DNA from: CAYMPH01 sp964392365
GTDB lineage: Bacteria > Spirochaetota > UBA4802 > UBA5550
Reading direction: 5' to 3'
DNA: 35,512 nucleotides
Assembly: GCA_964392365.1 (NCBI GenBank)
Contig: CAYMPH010000027.1
Location: forward strand, 1 to 35,512
The notes below the pieces were generated by a model. That model searched no databases, was not told the origin of the DNA, and saw only the letters and a list, made by a program, of their open reading frames with translations. Made by a program: the position numbers and the translations under genes. Positions 1 through 7,963 of the stretch are shown piece by piece. How positions within the stretch are numbered: position 1 is the stretch's first letter; each line of letters starts with the position of its first letter.

Positions 1-1006
1 TTGATTGCCAGATACGTAGAACATCTATCATGACGCTAAATGGAGATACAATTGTGATAGCAATAAGAATTAAACAAAATATGCTATAACCTAAAGCAAA
101 TGCTTTTATCTTCCCAAACAAAATCAAATCCATAAAAATAACAATAAGCGGAAACAATGTATAGAGAGTTATAAACTCGACTAACAGAGCCCATTTGGTA
201 TCCGGGATGAATGAGTAAACAGTTGTTGTTCTGCAGAATAAATAAATGAAAAGCATTACTGAAAAAATACCAAATACAAGGTTATACTTTTCGCTTTTCC
301 TGAACATGTATAACATCAGATGGTACAATCCTGTCATTATATACACAAACAACAGAATTAACTGCCCCATTCTAATTCTGTCTTTTGAAAGTTTTTCATA
401 GTTATCTATAAGCAATGGTACTGAACTATAAAAACCTGTATCTTCAATTGTTGGATCTCCGACAATCCTGAAAGCAAAAATGTTTTCTCCGACTTTAAGC
501 AATTGCGGATTTAAATATACAAGTTCACGGCGACTGTTACGGAATTCACTAATTTCACCTTCGGAATTAAGATACATTTCACTTTTTATCAGATTGCCGT
601 TCAGATAAATTTCCCAGTTTTCTGCAATATGATCTATATATAATCCGAGAAAATCTTTTTTCAATGTTTCATCTTTGCTTATAGTAAAGCTGGTGATAAA
701 AGTGTAAGTTTCATTTTTATATTTTTTAAATGAAAAAAATGTTCTCGTCTGTTTATCCGGGAAAGGTAAATCCATTACTCTAATGGATTGACGTTCTTTA
801 TTGGCAGGTATTAACAACCAGGAATTATCTCCTGATGGAATATTTTTAATCCATTCTTTAGAGAATCCCTTTTTTACAAAAAAATCGGATGCATTAAAGT
901 TTATTTTTTCAGCTGAAGCAGAAAGATGAGGAATCAGAAAAATCAATACCATGAAAATAAAAGTAAATAAATTCTTCATGATATTGATTTTATTTTTCAT
1001 AACCAT
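1..1006 (-). CDS. 7TM-DISM type membrane receptor, N-terminal part (cut by window edge)
   Basis: Reading the minus strand from 1006 gives an open frame that runs off the left edge (335 codons seen). I chose ATG at 1006 because GGATAA lies about 9 bases upstream; in-frame ATGs at 1000 and 979 are alternatives. Numbering from the ATG at 979, there is a signal peptide (1-23, ending SASA), an extracytoplasmic beta-rich domain (about 25-195, with LGLYIDHIAENWEIYLNG typical of a jelly-roll ligand-binding fold), then at least four membrane segments (about 205-225, 233-250, 263-289, 293-317). This is the layout of 7TMR-DISM receptors, common in spirochaetes and usually fused to a cyclase, phosphatase, GGDEF or kinase output domain. 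The output domain lies outside the window, so the signalling reaction is unknown. The crotonase gene just upstream ends 43 bases before this start and could be co-transcribed. Confidence 0.7.
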   Translation of the reverse strand, partial: MVMKNKINIMKNLFTFIFMVLIFLIPHLSASAEKINFNASDFFVKKGFSKEWIKNIPSGDNSWLLIPANKERQSIRVMDLPFPDKQTRTFFSFKKYKNETYTFITSFTISKDETLKKDFLGLYIDHIAENWEIYLNGNLIKSEMYLNSEGEISEFRNSRRELVYLNPQLLKVGENIFAFRIVGDPTIEDTGFYSSVPLLIDNYEKLSKDRIRMGQLILLFVYIMTGLYHLMLYMFRKSEKYNLVFGIFSVMLFIYLFCRTTTVYSFIPDTKWALLVEFITLYTLFPLIVIFMDLILFGKIKAFALGYSIFCLILIAITIVSPFSVMIDVLRIWQS

Positions 1007-1049
1007 TTTACTTATTATCCCTTTACATAAAAAGCCGGCAATGCTGCAC

Positions 1050-1772
1050 TCAAACCCTGAACATGTCTACTGGAGGCACCAGGTATTTGTTGTCCTCATT
1101 ATCAATCTTGTCTGTAATATGTTTATACATACGGACTTTCATCTCTTTGACAGTATTTCTTTTCTTGTTGAATGTTTTTGCGAAAGCAACTGCTTCTTTA
1201 AGAGTAGTATCTGCGTCAGCACAGGCTTTAACAATTACATTGTGCTTCTCAAGATCAGCAGCCGAGACCTTTATTCCTGTATATATCATTTTCTGTACGA
1301 GATGGTACGGCATTGATCTTTTTACCCACTCAAGCATTGATGGAGTGAACATGATTCCCAGATCTACCTCAGGCAGGCACATGTATCCGCGGTCAGCCCT
1401 CATAAATCTGAAATCGCAAGCCAGAGACATAAGCGCTCCATTACCGAATGCGTGACCTGTAATGGCAGCAATGGTTGGCATAGGCGCCATTAATAAAAAT
1501 TTAAAAACCTCGTTATGTTTTATCAGCCAATCGCTGATTCCCTGAATATCTTTCTTCTGCTGCATCTGCATCATCCATCCAAGGTCAACTCCAAGGCTGA
1601 AATTTTTCGGGTCATTGGAAGTAAGTACCAGCGCTTTTATGTTTTCATCGGCCATAATCTCATCATAGGCTTTAAGCATCTCGGCAGTGTAGTCCGGATT
1701 GTGCCTGTTTTCGCCATTTGTCATTGTGAGTATTGCAACGGTTTCATCTTTTTCCCATTTTATCAGCGGCAT
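1050..1772 (-). CDS. Enoyl-CoA isomerase-like crotonase family protein
   Basis: A 240-residue crotonase-fold protein, the normal length for a single-domain family member. Both oxyanion-hole segments are visible (FSLGVDLGWM near 58-67 and GHAFGNGALMSLACDFRFM near 105-123). The first catalytic Glu of true enoyl-CoA hydratases (GGGCE) is replaced by Leu (GNGAL), while the second is kept in LPEVDLG. A single retained Glu is the pattern of delta3,delta2-enoyl-CoA isomerases, which shift double bonds of unsaturated fatty acyl-CoAs for beta-oxidation. The isomerase assignment is therefore an inference from active-site residues. The start is well supported by GAGAGG about 5 bases upstream of the ATG. 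The gene is divergent from the nitronate monooxygenase-like gene at 2071. Confidence 0.82.
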   Translation of the reverse strand: MPLIKWEKDETVAILTMTNGENRHNPDYTAEMLKAYDEIMADENIKALVLTSNDPKNFSLGVDLGWMMQMQQKKDIQGISDWLIKHNEVFKFLLMAPMPTIAAITGHAFGNGALMSLACDFRFMRADRGYMCLPEVDLGIMFTPSMLEWVKRSMPYHLVQKMIYTGIKVSAADLEKHNVIVKACADADTTLKEAVAFAKTFNKKRNTVKEMKVRMYKHITDKIDNEDNKYLVPPVDMFRV

Positions 1773-2070
1773 ATATACCTCTCTATAATAATTTATTTAT
1801 CACTTGCCTGTTCCGGCAAATCTAACAAAACGATGTTTTTTTTGCCAGTAAAATATCATTTTGATGAATTTTGAATTCATTTTTTTTATACATCTTTTCC
1901 CGTTTATGATTTATTACATTTCCAACCATGTGTTTATGAACAGAAATCATATTCAAGTATAAAAAAAGTCTTGCCAAATGCGACTTTTCTCATGGAATAG
2001 ACGCCATTAGAACCTCCTGCGTTTATATTATAAAACAGGAGAACATTGACAAAGAATTGAGGAGTTTTAT
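1773..2070. other. Divergent intergenic region, 298 bp
   Basis: Non-coding spacer between the divergent isomerase-like and nitronate monooxygenase-like genes. It must hold both promoters, but I could not pick a convincing -35/-10 pair. A small hairpin (TTGCC/GGCAA, 1804-1819) lies in the leader of the minus-strand gene. GAGGAG at about 2059-2064 serves the plus-strand ATG at 2071. Confidence 0.5.
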
Positions 2071-3108
2071 ATGGAAACAAAAATTACCAAGCTATTTAAA
2101 ATTAAATATCCTGTTATTCTGCCTGGAATGAGCTGGATAAGCACACCCGAGCTTGTCGCAGCTGTATGTAATGCAGGCGGTATCGGCTGGCTTGCAACAG
2201 GCCCGCTAAATCCTGAACAGACCAGAGAAGCGATTAAAAAAATACGTTCCCTTACAAAAAATCCTTTTGGATGCGGCTGCACGCTTCTTATGCCTGGAGC
2301 AAAAGAAAATGCAGAGATTATGCTTCAGGAAAAAGTTCCTGTAATAAATGTATCTCTTGGAAAATGCGACTGGATAGCTGAGCGGGCACATAAATACGGC
2401 GGAAAAGTTATTGCAACAGTCACAACAGTCAAGCACGCTCTTGCAGCAGAAAGCCAGGGAGCAGATGCTCTGCAGGTAACAGGGAATGAAGCCGCAGCTC
2501 ACGGAAGCCAGGTATCTACAATGGTTCTTGTTCCGGCAATTGTCCGTGCAGTGAAAATCCCTGTTGTAGCTATCGGCGGTATTGCAGATGCAGAAGGCAT
2601 GATGGCTGCATTTGCTCTAGGAGCTGAAGGCGTTGGAATGGGTACAAGACTTTCACTCACCAAGGAAAGCCCTGTACATCAGGATACAAAAGATGCTCAT
2701 ATTAAAGCTGGAATTGATGATACAATATATTCAAACAGATTTGACGGTCTTTACTGCCGTGTTCTTAATACAAAAGCATCAAAAAAAGCAATCCGCCAGG
2801 GGATGAGCCTTCCCCGTGCAGGGCTTGCTTCATGGAAGCTCGCAAAAATGATGAATCTTCCATGGCTCAAACTTGCAATCGGCACAATTATTCAGGGACC
2901 AAAGATGATTATTACACTCGCTCACTTTGCAACAGCTTTCGATAAAATTCAGGCAGCAACAGAAGACGGTAATCTGAAAAAAGGTGTAGCGCTTATCGGT
3001 CAGGTTCAGGGACTTATCAATGACATACCTACAGTAAAACAGGTAATTGACCGCACAGTTAAAGATGCAGCCGAAATACAGAAACGCATGGCTAAAATGG
3101 TAAAATAA
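2071..3108 (+). CDS. Nitronate monooxygenase / 2-nitropropane dioxygenase family FMN protein
   Basis: 345 residues of a TIM-barrel FMN enzyme. The N-terminal motif KYPVILPGMSWISTPELVAA, the phosphate-binding run VAIGGIADAEGMMAAFALGA (166-185) and VGMGTRLSL are hallmarks of the NMO/2-nitropropane dioxygenase family, which also includes the FabK enoyl reductases. The catalytic-His motif, usually GxEAGGHxG, reads GNEAAAHGS (138-146): His144 is kept but both glycines before it are Ala. The family oxidises alkyl nitronates such as propionate-3-nitronate, and many members have unknown substrates. GGAG lies 7 bases before the ATG. Crotonase genes flank it on both sides, so a role in acyl-CoA or fatty-acid metabolism is possible but inferred. 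A strong terminator follows. Confidence 0.85.
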   Translation: METKITKLFKIKYPVILPGMSWISTPELVAAVCNAGGIGWLATGPLNPEQTREAIKKIRSLTKNPFGCGCTLLMPGAKENAEIMLQEKVPVINVSLGKCDWIAERAHKYGGKVIATVTTVKHALAAESQGADALQVTGNEAAAHGSQVSTMVLVPAIVRAVKIPVVAIGGIADAEGMMAAFALGAEGVGMGTRLSLTKESPVHQDTKDAHIKAGIDDTIYSNRFDGLYCRVLNTKASKKAIRQGMSLPRAGLASWKLAKMMNLPWLKLAIGTIIQGPKMIITLAHFATAFDKIQAATEDGNLKKGVALIGQVQGLINDIPTVKQVIDRTVKDAAEIQKRMAKMVK

Positions 3109-3130
3109 ATAAAATGCATTGCAGATTAAA

Positions 3131-3160
3131 AAGACCGGCATTTGGCCGGTCTTTTTTTTT
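3131..3160 (+). terminator. Rho-independent terminator, probably bidirectional
   Basis: A perfect 9-bp stem (AAGACCGGC, 3131-3139, with GCCGGTCTT, 3145-3153) and 5-base loop are followed by a T run to 3160. A run of A before the stem gives a shorter T run on the minus strand, so it can also stop the convergent crotonase transcript ending at 3219. Confidence 0.92.
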
Positions 3161-3218
3161 CACTAAAAGTTAAATATCAAAATGACTTCTCATATTCCCC
3201 GGGGGAAATAAATAATAA

Positions 3219-3977
3219 CTATTTTACACCTTTAAATGCGCTGAGAGCAAGCAGGGTCTGATTCCGGTCTTCTATATTCAATGCAGCCTCAAGCCCGCCG
3301 GCATCAAGATTCATGTTTATAGCCTCTTTAGTAAGACGCAGTGCAAGAGGATTTTTTGTCATCATTATGTCTGCAAACTCCATTGCTGTATCATACAGTT
3401 TGTCCTTCTCAACCATACGGCTTGCAAATCCCAGATTCATTGCATCAGCAGCGCTCATAAAAGTCCCTGTGTACATAAATTCATATGCCCGTCCGGAGCC
3501 GATTATACGCGGCAGAAAATAGCTGCACGACATATCTGCTCCTCCCAGACCAATATTTATATATGCCGCATTGAAGCGCGCATCTGTAGATATAATCCGA
3601 ATATCAGATGCCATGGAAAAGCTGAATCCCTGGCCTGATGCAGCCCCATGAACAGCACAGATTATAGGCTGGGGAGCGCGCCTCATGGCAAGATTGATTC
3701 GGGCAAGACGGGCCTGAAAACGGTAAAACTCTGAAACATTCATTTTCGGTGCAAGGGTAACTGTTTCTTTCATATCAAGACCTGCGCAGAATCCTTTTTC
3801 CCCATTTCCTGTAAGGATTACGACTACAGTATCAAGATCGTACAGTCTTTCACGCCAGAAGGCCTCAAGCTCCTCCATCATCAGGTGGTTGACTGCATTG
3901 TACGCCTCAGGGCGATTGAGCCTCAGGTGGCCTATTCCTTTTTTAACGATATCGAATTGGATTGTTTTGTATTCCAT
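3219..3977 (-). CDS. Enoyl-CoA hydratase/isomerase family protein
   Basis: 252 residues from the ATG at 3977, chosen over an in-frame upstream start because AAGGAG sits about 6 bases before it and the crotonase domain begins here. The fold is clear: HLRLNRPEAYNAV, first oxyanion segment GFCAGLDMKE, second segment AVHGAASGQGFSFSMASD. Both catalytic Glu positions of classical hydratases are missing: GGGCE reads GQGFS, and the second region reads NIGLGGADMS with an Asp further on. An Asp there recalls dienoyl-CoA isomerase-like members, but I would not name a reaction. It is likely an acyl-CoA enzyme of the cytoplasm. A promoter-like pair lies upstream at 4032-4059. Confidence 0.85.
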   Translation of the reverse strand: MEYKTIQFDIVKKGIGHLRLNRPEAYNAVNHLMMEELEAFWRERLYDLDTVVVILTGNGEKGFCAGLDMKETVTLAPKMNVSEFYRFQARLARINLAMRRAPQPIICAVHGAASGQGFSFSMASDIRIISTDARFNAAYINIGLGGADMSCSYFLPRIIGSGRAYEFMYTGTFMSAADAMNLGFASRMVEKDKLYDTAMEFADIMMTKNPLALRLTKEAINMNLDAGGLEAALNIEDRNQTLLALSAFKGVK

Positions 3978-4031
3978 ATAAGCTCCTTGAAATAATTTTT
4001 CAGGCTGCCATTTTATCTGACAGATTGACAA

Positions 4032-4059
4032 ATCATACAAATGAGTTATAGAATATCAA
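4032..4059 (-). promoter_or_regulatory. Sigma70-type promoter for the crotonase at 3219-3977
   Basis: On the minus strand TTGATA (4054-4059) and TATGAT (4032-4037) are separated by 16 bases, placing the start of transcription near 4025, about 50 bases before the ATG. Confidence 0.55.
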
Positions 4060-4109
4060 GCAAAGAATATCTCAGGAGTTGTGAAATCCGGGGAAAAAGT
4101 ATCTGGAAA

Positions 4110-5285
4110 TTACTTCTGCTGCTGTTTCATGTTTTTAATAAGACGGGATTTGTAATCAGCTTCCATAGGCTTAAGGATTGCATAAAATCGTTTCATTTCA
4201 TTTTTTCGTGATGAGTTGCCTTCAAAATCCACACCAACATAGACATCGCCATTATCATCCTTATACGTTGCCTTTACATCGCCGAATAAAGTTATCGGGG
4301 CCTGGAGCTTGAAAACGAGATCATAAACAAACCCCTTGCTTTTCTGAACATATTCCTTTAATCGTTTATCAGTGAATTTTATCTTAGCTCCGCCTCTGCT
4401 GACATCAATTATCTGCTGGTGTATGCTTATAAGTTCAGTATTTGCATCCCTGATTCTATCAATCAGCTTGAAAGACATTACCTTTAAATCAAGAACTTTA
4501 TCCAGTGTAAAAGTTGTGCTTTTTGACACAACCTGTATGTAAGCAAAGGGAATTGACTTCTCCTCTTCATTTACATATATAATAGGAACTATAACTATTG
4601 ATTTATATCCCTTTTCAATATTTTTCTTGATATAATCATTCAGCTTATTCCCATAAAGCTCATACAGATCTATAAAATCATCATTCAAAGCCTTATATGA
4701 TTCAGGATCAGCAGTATTGCTGACAAAGAGGGTTTTACTTGATTTTTTGATAAGTTTAAGAAGGCTGTTCTGCTCTTCCATAGGAAAAACATCCACATTT
4801 ACAATATCACCTAATTTGCTGTTGGTATTCTTAAACTGATCAAGAAGAACTTTTATGCTCGTAGGAATATTATATGTGGTTACATCAATTTTCTGCTTGG
4901 ATATTTTAAAATTAGTTGCAACAGCGTCATCAGGGTTCAGTTTAAAGCGCAAATCCCTTCTTCCGCCTACAGCTCTTCTCGCGCTTTTTATCTTACATTT
5001 AAAATATCCGGGGCCTATCATTTCAATGAGAGAAAAATCAATTTCTATATATTTGTCAGAAAGACCGTAAACTGTTATTGAATCCTCTTTCTCAAACGTT
5101 GGGTCTGTAACAAGCATAACAGTTTTATCAGCATTATATTCATTTATTGTAACTTCAAATTTATCTACAGAATACTTTATATACAATTTCCGGTTTGAAA
5201 ACTGCGACTTCAGTACGGCAAAAACATCATCTGCAGACTGGAAAGCTTCAAAATTTCTGGCTTTTCTCTGACTTAAATTCTGCAA
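4110..5285 (-). CDS. PilZ-like c-di-GMP binding protein with split motifs (DUF1577-like)
   Basis: 391 residues, no signal peptide or membrane segment. The two PilZ signatures that bind cyclic di-GMP are both present but widely separated: RxxxR as RRDLR (109-113) and DxSxxG as DVSRGG (294-299). In ordinary PilZ domains they are about 20-35 residues apart. The intervening 180 residues include a segment (about 165-255) with alternating helices and strands (KTLFVSN, KSIVIVPIIYV, IPFAYIQVV) that looks GAF-like. From memory, leptospiral DUF1577 proteins have a comparable layout. The start is TTG at 5285, 7 bases after AGAGG; an ATG at 5290 is out of frame and stops quickly. It is likely a cytoplasmic second-messenger receptor; its output is unknown. 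Confidence 0.72.
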   Translation of the reverse strand: MQNLSQRKARNFEAFQSADDVFAVLKSQFSNRKLYIKYSVDKFEVTINEYNADKTVMLVTDPTFEKEDSITVYGLSDKYIEIDFSLIEMIGPGYFKCKIKSARRAVGGRRDLRFKLNPDDAVATNFKISKQKIDVTTYNIPTSIKVLLDQFKNTNSKLGDIVNVDVFPMEEQNSLLKLIKKSSKTLFVSNTADPESYKALNDDFIDLYELYGNKLNDYIKKNIEKGYKSIVIVPIIYVNEEEKSIPFAYIQVVSKSTTFTLDKVLDLKVMSFKLIDRIRDANTELISIHQQIIDVSRGGAKIKFTDKRLKEYVQKSKGFVYDLVFKLQAPITLFGDVKATYKDDNGDVYVGVDFEGNSSRKNEMKRFYAILKPMEADYKSRLIKNMKQQQK

Positions 5286-5565
5286 AACATAACCTCTGAT
5301 TGAAATTTGTATTAATTGATTCAGAATTGAGATATAAATCCCTATAAAAAATATCGATATATACCGGATAATTCTTCAATATTTTATTAGACTTAATAAA
5401 AAAAACACCAGATAATCGGCATTGAAGCGGTTTCGGCTGGATTTTTGTTGAAAATTTGATTAATTGAACGGGAAAAGGCAACTATATGCTGGTTTTTGTT
5501 AATTAACGATAAAAAAATTAAAAGAGGGTTTATACCCTCTTTTAATTAGATCAGATATCTGTTTA
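5286..5565. other. Intergenic region with the terminator of the basic-protein gene
   Basis: About 280 non-coding bases, AT-rich, between two minus-strand genes. It holds the terminator at 5511-5546 and must hold the promoter of the PilZ-like gene. AT-rich -10-like strings are abundant but none stands out. An open frame overlapping 5248-5481 has no recognisable content. Confidence 0.5.
5511..5546 (-). terminator. Rho-independent terminator of the small basic protein gene
   Basis: A 13-bp perfect stem (ATTAAAAGAGGGT, 5517-5529, with its complement 5534-5546) and 4-base loop is followed, on the minus strand, by seven T (5511-5517 complement). It lies 20 bases after the stop codon of the basic protein. 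Confidence 0.92.
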
Positions 5566-5778
5566 TTATCTTTTTTTTGCTTTTTTAGCTGATGATTTGC
5601 CTTTTTTTGATGATGCTTTAGCTTTCTTTGCTGCTTCTTCTCTTTTTTTAGCAAGAGGGAGTTCTTTTGTTATTCTTGCAAGAGCAGCTTCGTCAGCTTT
5701 TAATTCTTTCTTCAAATTACTAACCTTGAGCGTTTTTTTCTTAAGATCACTCGCAAGTTGTTTTGATGATTTAGCCAT
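5566..5778 (-). CDS. Small Lys/Ala-rich basic protein, histone H1-like
   Basis: A 70-residue protein, strongly basic and free of Cys, Trp and Tyr. Residues 7-45 form a charged helix, probably a coiled coil (LASDLKKKTLKV, LKKELKADEAALARI). From 46 to the end comes a Lys/Ala/Ser tail with repeated AKK, KGK and SAKKAKK units, like the tails of bacterial histone H1-like proteins. Such proteins bind DNA or RNA through charge; nucleoid binding is an inference here. Expression is well supported: GAGGTG 7 bases before the ATG and a strong terminator directly after the gene. It stands alone as a monocistronic unit, divergent from der. Confidence 0.72.
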   Translation of the reverse strand: MAKSSKQLASDLKKKTLKVSNLKKELKADEAALARITKELPLAKKREEAAKKAKASSKKGKSSAKKAKKR

Positions 5779-5942
5779 TTAATTCACCTCATAATTATTT
5801 TTTTATTTTATTAAAAAGTCCTTTGCAACGATATGGTAATATTTGTTAATAATTATTATTTACCCTATAATAACGTTACATCTATTATTATATATAAAAA
5901 ATTTCAAGAAAAAAATGTATTATGTCGCATTTTTTTTAGTAC

Positions 5943-5971
5943 TTGACTGTATCATCATAACCATGTATTAT
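5943..5971 (+). promoter_or_regulatory. Sigma70-type promoter of der
   Basis: TTGACT (5943-5948), a 17-base spacer and TATTAT (5966-5971) give a near-consensus promoter. Transcription would start near 5978, about 23 bases before the der ATG, with GAGGT at 5992-5996 as ribosome site. Confidence 0.75.
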
Positions 5972-6000
5972 AAGATTAACAACAAGGTATAGAGGTCTAA

Positions 6001-7359
6001 ATGAATAAACTTCCTGAAGTAGTGATCGTTGGTAGGAGGAACGTGGGCAAATCCACCCTCTTTAATGCGATAATCAAAGAAAAAAAATCTATAGTTGATT
6101 CAATACCGGGATTAACAAGAGATGTTATATCATACAGGTTCAGTTATGAATCAGTTTCTTTCTCAATATCAGACACACCTGGTCTTGACCTGCCCGATGA
6201 CTCGGCATTGTCGGCTTCAATTATTGAAAATGCAAAATTTCATCTTGCACGGGCATCTGTAATTGTATTCCTCCTCGAGTACCCTTCACCGGAAAAATAT
6301 GATCTTGATCTGGCGGATATTTTAAGAAAACTTCCTATACCTGTAATCATCGTTGTAAACAAGATGGATGGACCTGAAAGGCTTGAAGAAATGGTAAATT
6401 TTTACGAAATGGGCTTCACGGATATTGTTCCTGTATCTGCTACACGTTTTTTCAATATCAACCTGCTGCTTGACAAGATTATCAAGCTTCTGCCCGAAAA
6501 GAAAACTGCAATTCAGCAGCCGGATATCAGCATCTCTATAGCAGGAAGGCCTAATTCCGGAAAATCAACGCTTTTAAACTCATTTATAGGATATGGCAGA
6601 TCAGTAGTATCTGATATCCCCGGTACAACAAGGGATTCTGTAGATGAAATCTTTAACTTCTATGGAAAGCTGATCAAGGTAATAGACACTGCCGGTATCA
6701 GAAAAAAAAGCAAAATGAACGAGAAAATTGAGTACTTTTCCCTGGTTCGCGCTCTTGATTCCATAAAAGGCAGCGATGTGGTCATCCACCTCATTGACGC
6801 AACTGCAGGCATAACTGAAACTGATAAAAAAATATCTGACGAACTTATTAAAGCGCAAAAGCCGGTAATTATTGCTGTTAACAAGTGGGACTCGCTTGAA
6901 AAAGAAACAGACACATTCGACAAGTTTAAGGATAAATTTATCTTTAAATTTTACAAAGCAGTTGATTTTCCTATTATATCAATTTCCGCAAAGGAAAAGA
7001 TCAGGATACACAAGCTGCTTGAAACTGCGCTTGAACTTAAAGAAAAAGCAGCAAGAAGGGTTGAAACGCCTAAACTGAACGCCTTTCTGCAAAGCATTCA
7101 GAAAGCTGCAAGAATTCCGGGTCTTGGCGAAAAAATGAAAATTTATTATGCAACCCAGACAGATACAATACCGCCGAAATTTAAAATTTTTGTAAATAAT
7201 GATGAATTATTCAGAAAAGATGTTGTAAGATCTATAGAAAAACAGATCCAGAAGGAATATGACATGAGCGGAATACCTGTAATAATCGATATCATTGGTA
7301 AACCTAAACGGACAACAAAAACAAAAACGAAAACGAAGCCAAAAACGAAACAATGGTAA
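6001..7359 (+). CDS. der: Ribosome assembly GTPase Der (EngA)
   Basis: 452 residues with the tandem G-domain architecture found only in Der/EngA. G domain 1 has GRRNVGKS (11-18), DTPG (58-61) and NKMD (120-123). G domain 2 has GRPNSGKS (182-189), DTAG (229-232) and NKWD (294-297). The C-terminal KH-like domain follows (about 350-440, with GLGEKMKIYYATQ). Der acts in maturation of the 50S subunit. The first G3 motif is DTPG rather than the common DTGG, and the acidic linker between G domains is short. The tail ends in Lys/Thr repeats encoded by an ACAAAA/ACGAAA-like low-complexity run (about 7313-7350). Its TAA is immediately followed by the complement of the recR TAA: the two convergent genes have no spacer. 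Confidence 0.97.
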   Translation: MNKLPEVVIVGRRNVGKSTLFNAIIKEKKSIVDSIPGLTRDVISYRFSYESVSFSISDTPGLDLPDDSALSASIIENAKFHLARASVIVFLLEYPSPEKYDLDLADILRKLPIPVIIVVNKMDGPERLEEMVNFYEMGFTDIVPVSATRFFNINLLLDKIIKLLPEKKTAIQQPDISISIAGRPNSGKSTLLNSFIGYGRSVVSDIPGTTRDSVDEIFNFYGKLIKVIDTAGIRKKSKMNEKIEYFSLVRALDSIKGSDVVIHLIDATAGITETDKKISDELIKAQKPVIIAVNKWDSLEKETDTFDKFKDKFIFKFYKAVDFPIISISAKEKIRIHKLLETALELKEKAARRVETPKLNAFLQSIQKAARIPGLGEKMKIYYATQTDTIPPKFKIFVNNDELFRKDVVRSIEKQIQKEYDMSGIPVIIDIIGKPKRTTKTKTKTKPKTKQW

Positions 7360-7959
7360 TTAAAACTCCACCCTGTTTTCAATTGATTTTATCAGAGTAG
7401 CTGAGTCTGCATATTCAATATCAGATCCGACAGGAAGACCTCTGGCAATACGTGTTATTTTAACTGACAATCCGCCCAGAAGTCTTCCAATGTATAAAGA
7501 TGTAGCGTCCCCCTCAACTGTAGGATTAAGCGCCAGTATTATTTCATATATATCATTTGCAGAAATTCTATTAACAAGCTTCCCGATATTCAGTTCATCC
7601 GGCCCGATTCCGTCAAGCGGCGATATAAGACCGCCAAGCACGTGATAGCTGCCGCTATATTCTCCTGTAGCTTCTATTGCAAGCAGTTCCCTTGCTTCAG
7701 CTACCACACAGATTGTTTTATTATCACGTTTGGAATCTGAACATATTGAGCAGGTATCCGAATCAGAAAGTCCGCCGCAGACAGTACATGTCCGGATATT
7801 TTTTTTTATCTCTATAATTGTTCTTGCAAGCCTGTCTGTATCTGCTGTCTGCATTTTTAAAATATGAAATGCGATTCTGCCGGCGCTTTTATGACCTATA
7901 CCCGGCAGACCTGAAAGCTCACTTATAAGAGCATCGAGATATGAAGATGGATTTTTCAA
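7360..7959 (-). CDS. recR: Recombination mediator RecR
   Basis: 199 residues, full length. Helix-hairpin-helix near 11-33 (LSGLPGIGHKSAGRIAFHIL), a four-Cys zinc finger (Cys58, 61, 70, 73), then the Toprim domain (from about 83: VVAEARELLAIE, later ILALNPTVEGDATSLYI). RecR works with RecO/RecF to load RecA on SSB-coated gaps. The start is TTG at 7959, since no in-frame ATG precedes the HhH and the ybaB stop lies only 4 bases upstream. The ribosome site is weak (GAAG), suggesting translational coupling to ybaB. It is the last gene of the dnaX-ybaB-recR unit, an arrangement conserved across many bacteria. Confidence 0.97.
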   Translation of the reverse strand: MKNPSSYLDALISELSGLPGIGHKSAGRIAFHILKMQTADTDRLARTIIEIKKNIRTCTVCGGLSDSDTCSICSDSKRDNKTICVVAEARELLAIEATGEYSGSYHVLGGLISPLDGIGPDELNIGKLVNRISANDIYEIILALNPTVEGDATSLYIGRLLGGLSVKITRIARGLPVGSDIEYADSATLIKSIENRVEF

Positions 7960-7963
7960 TTTT

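Noticed and set aside
951..1455. Plus-strand frames over the receptor/isomerase junction
   Set aside because: Antisense shadows of the isomerase-like gene with no initiation signals.
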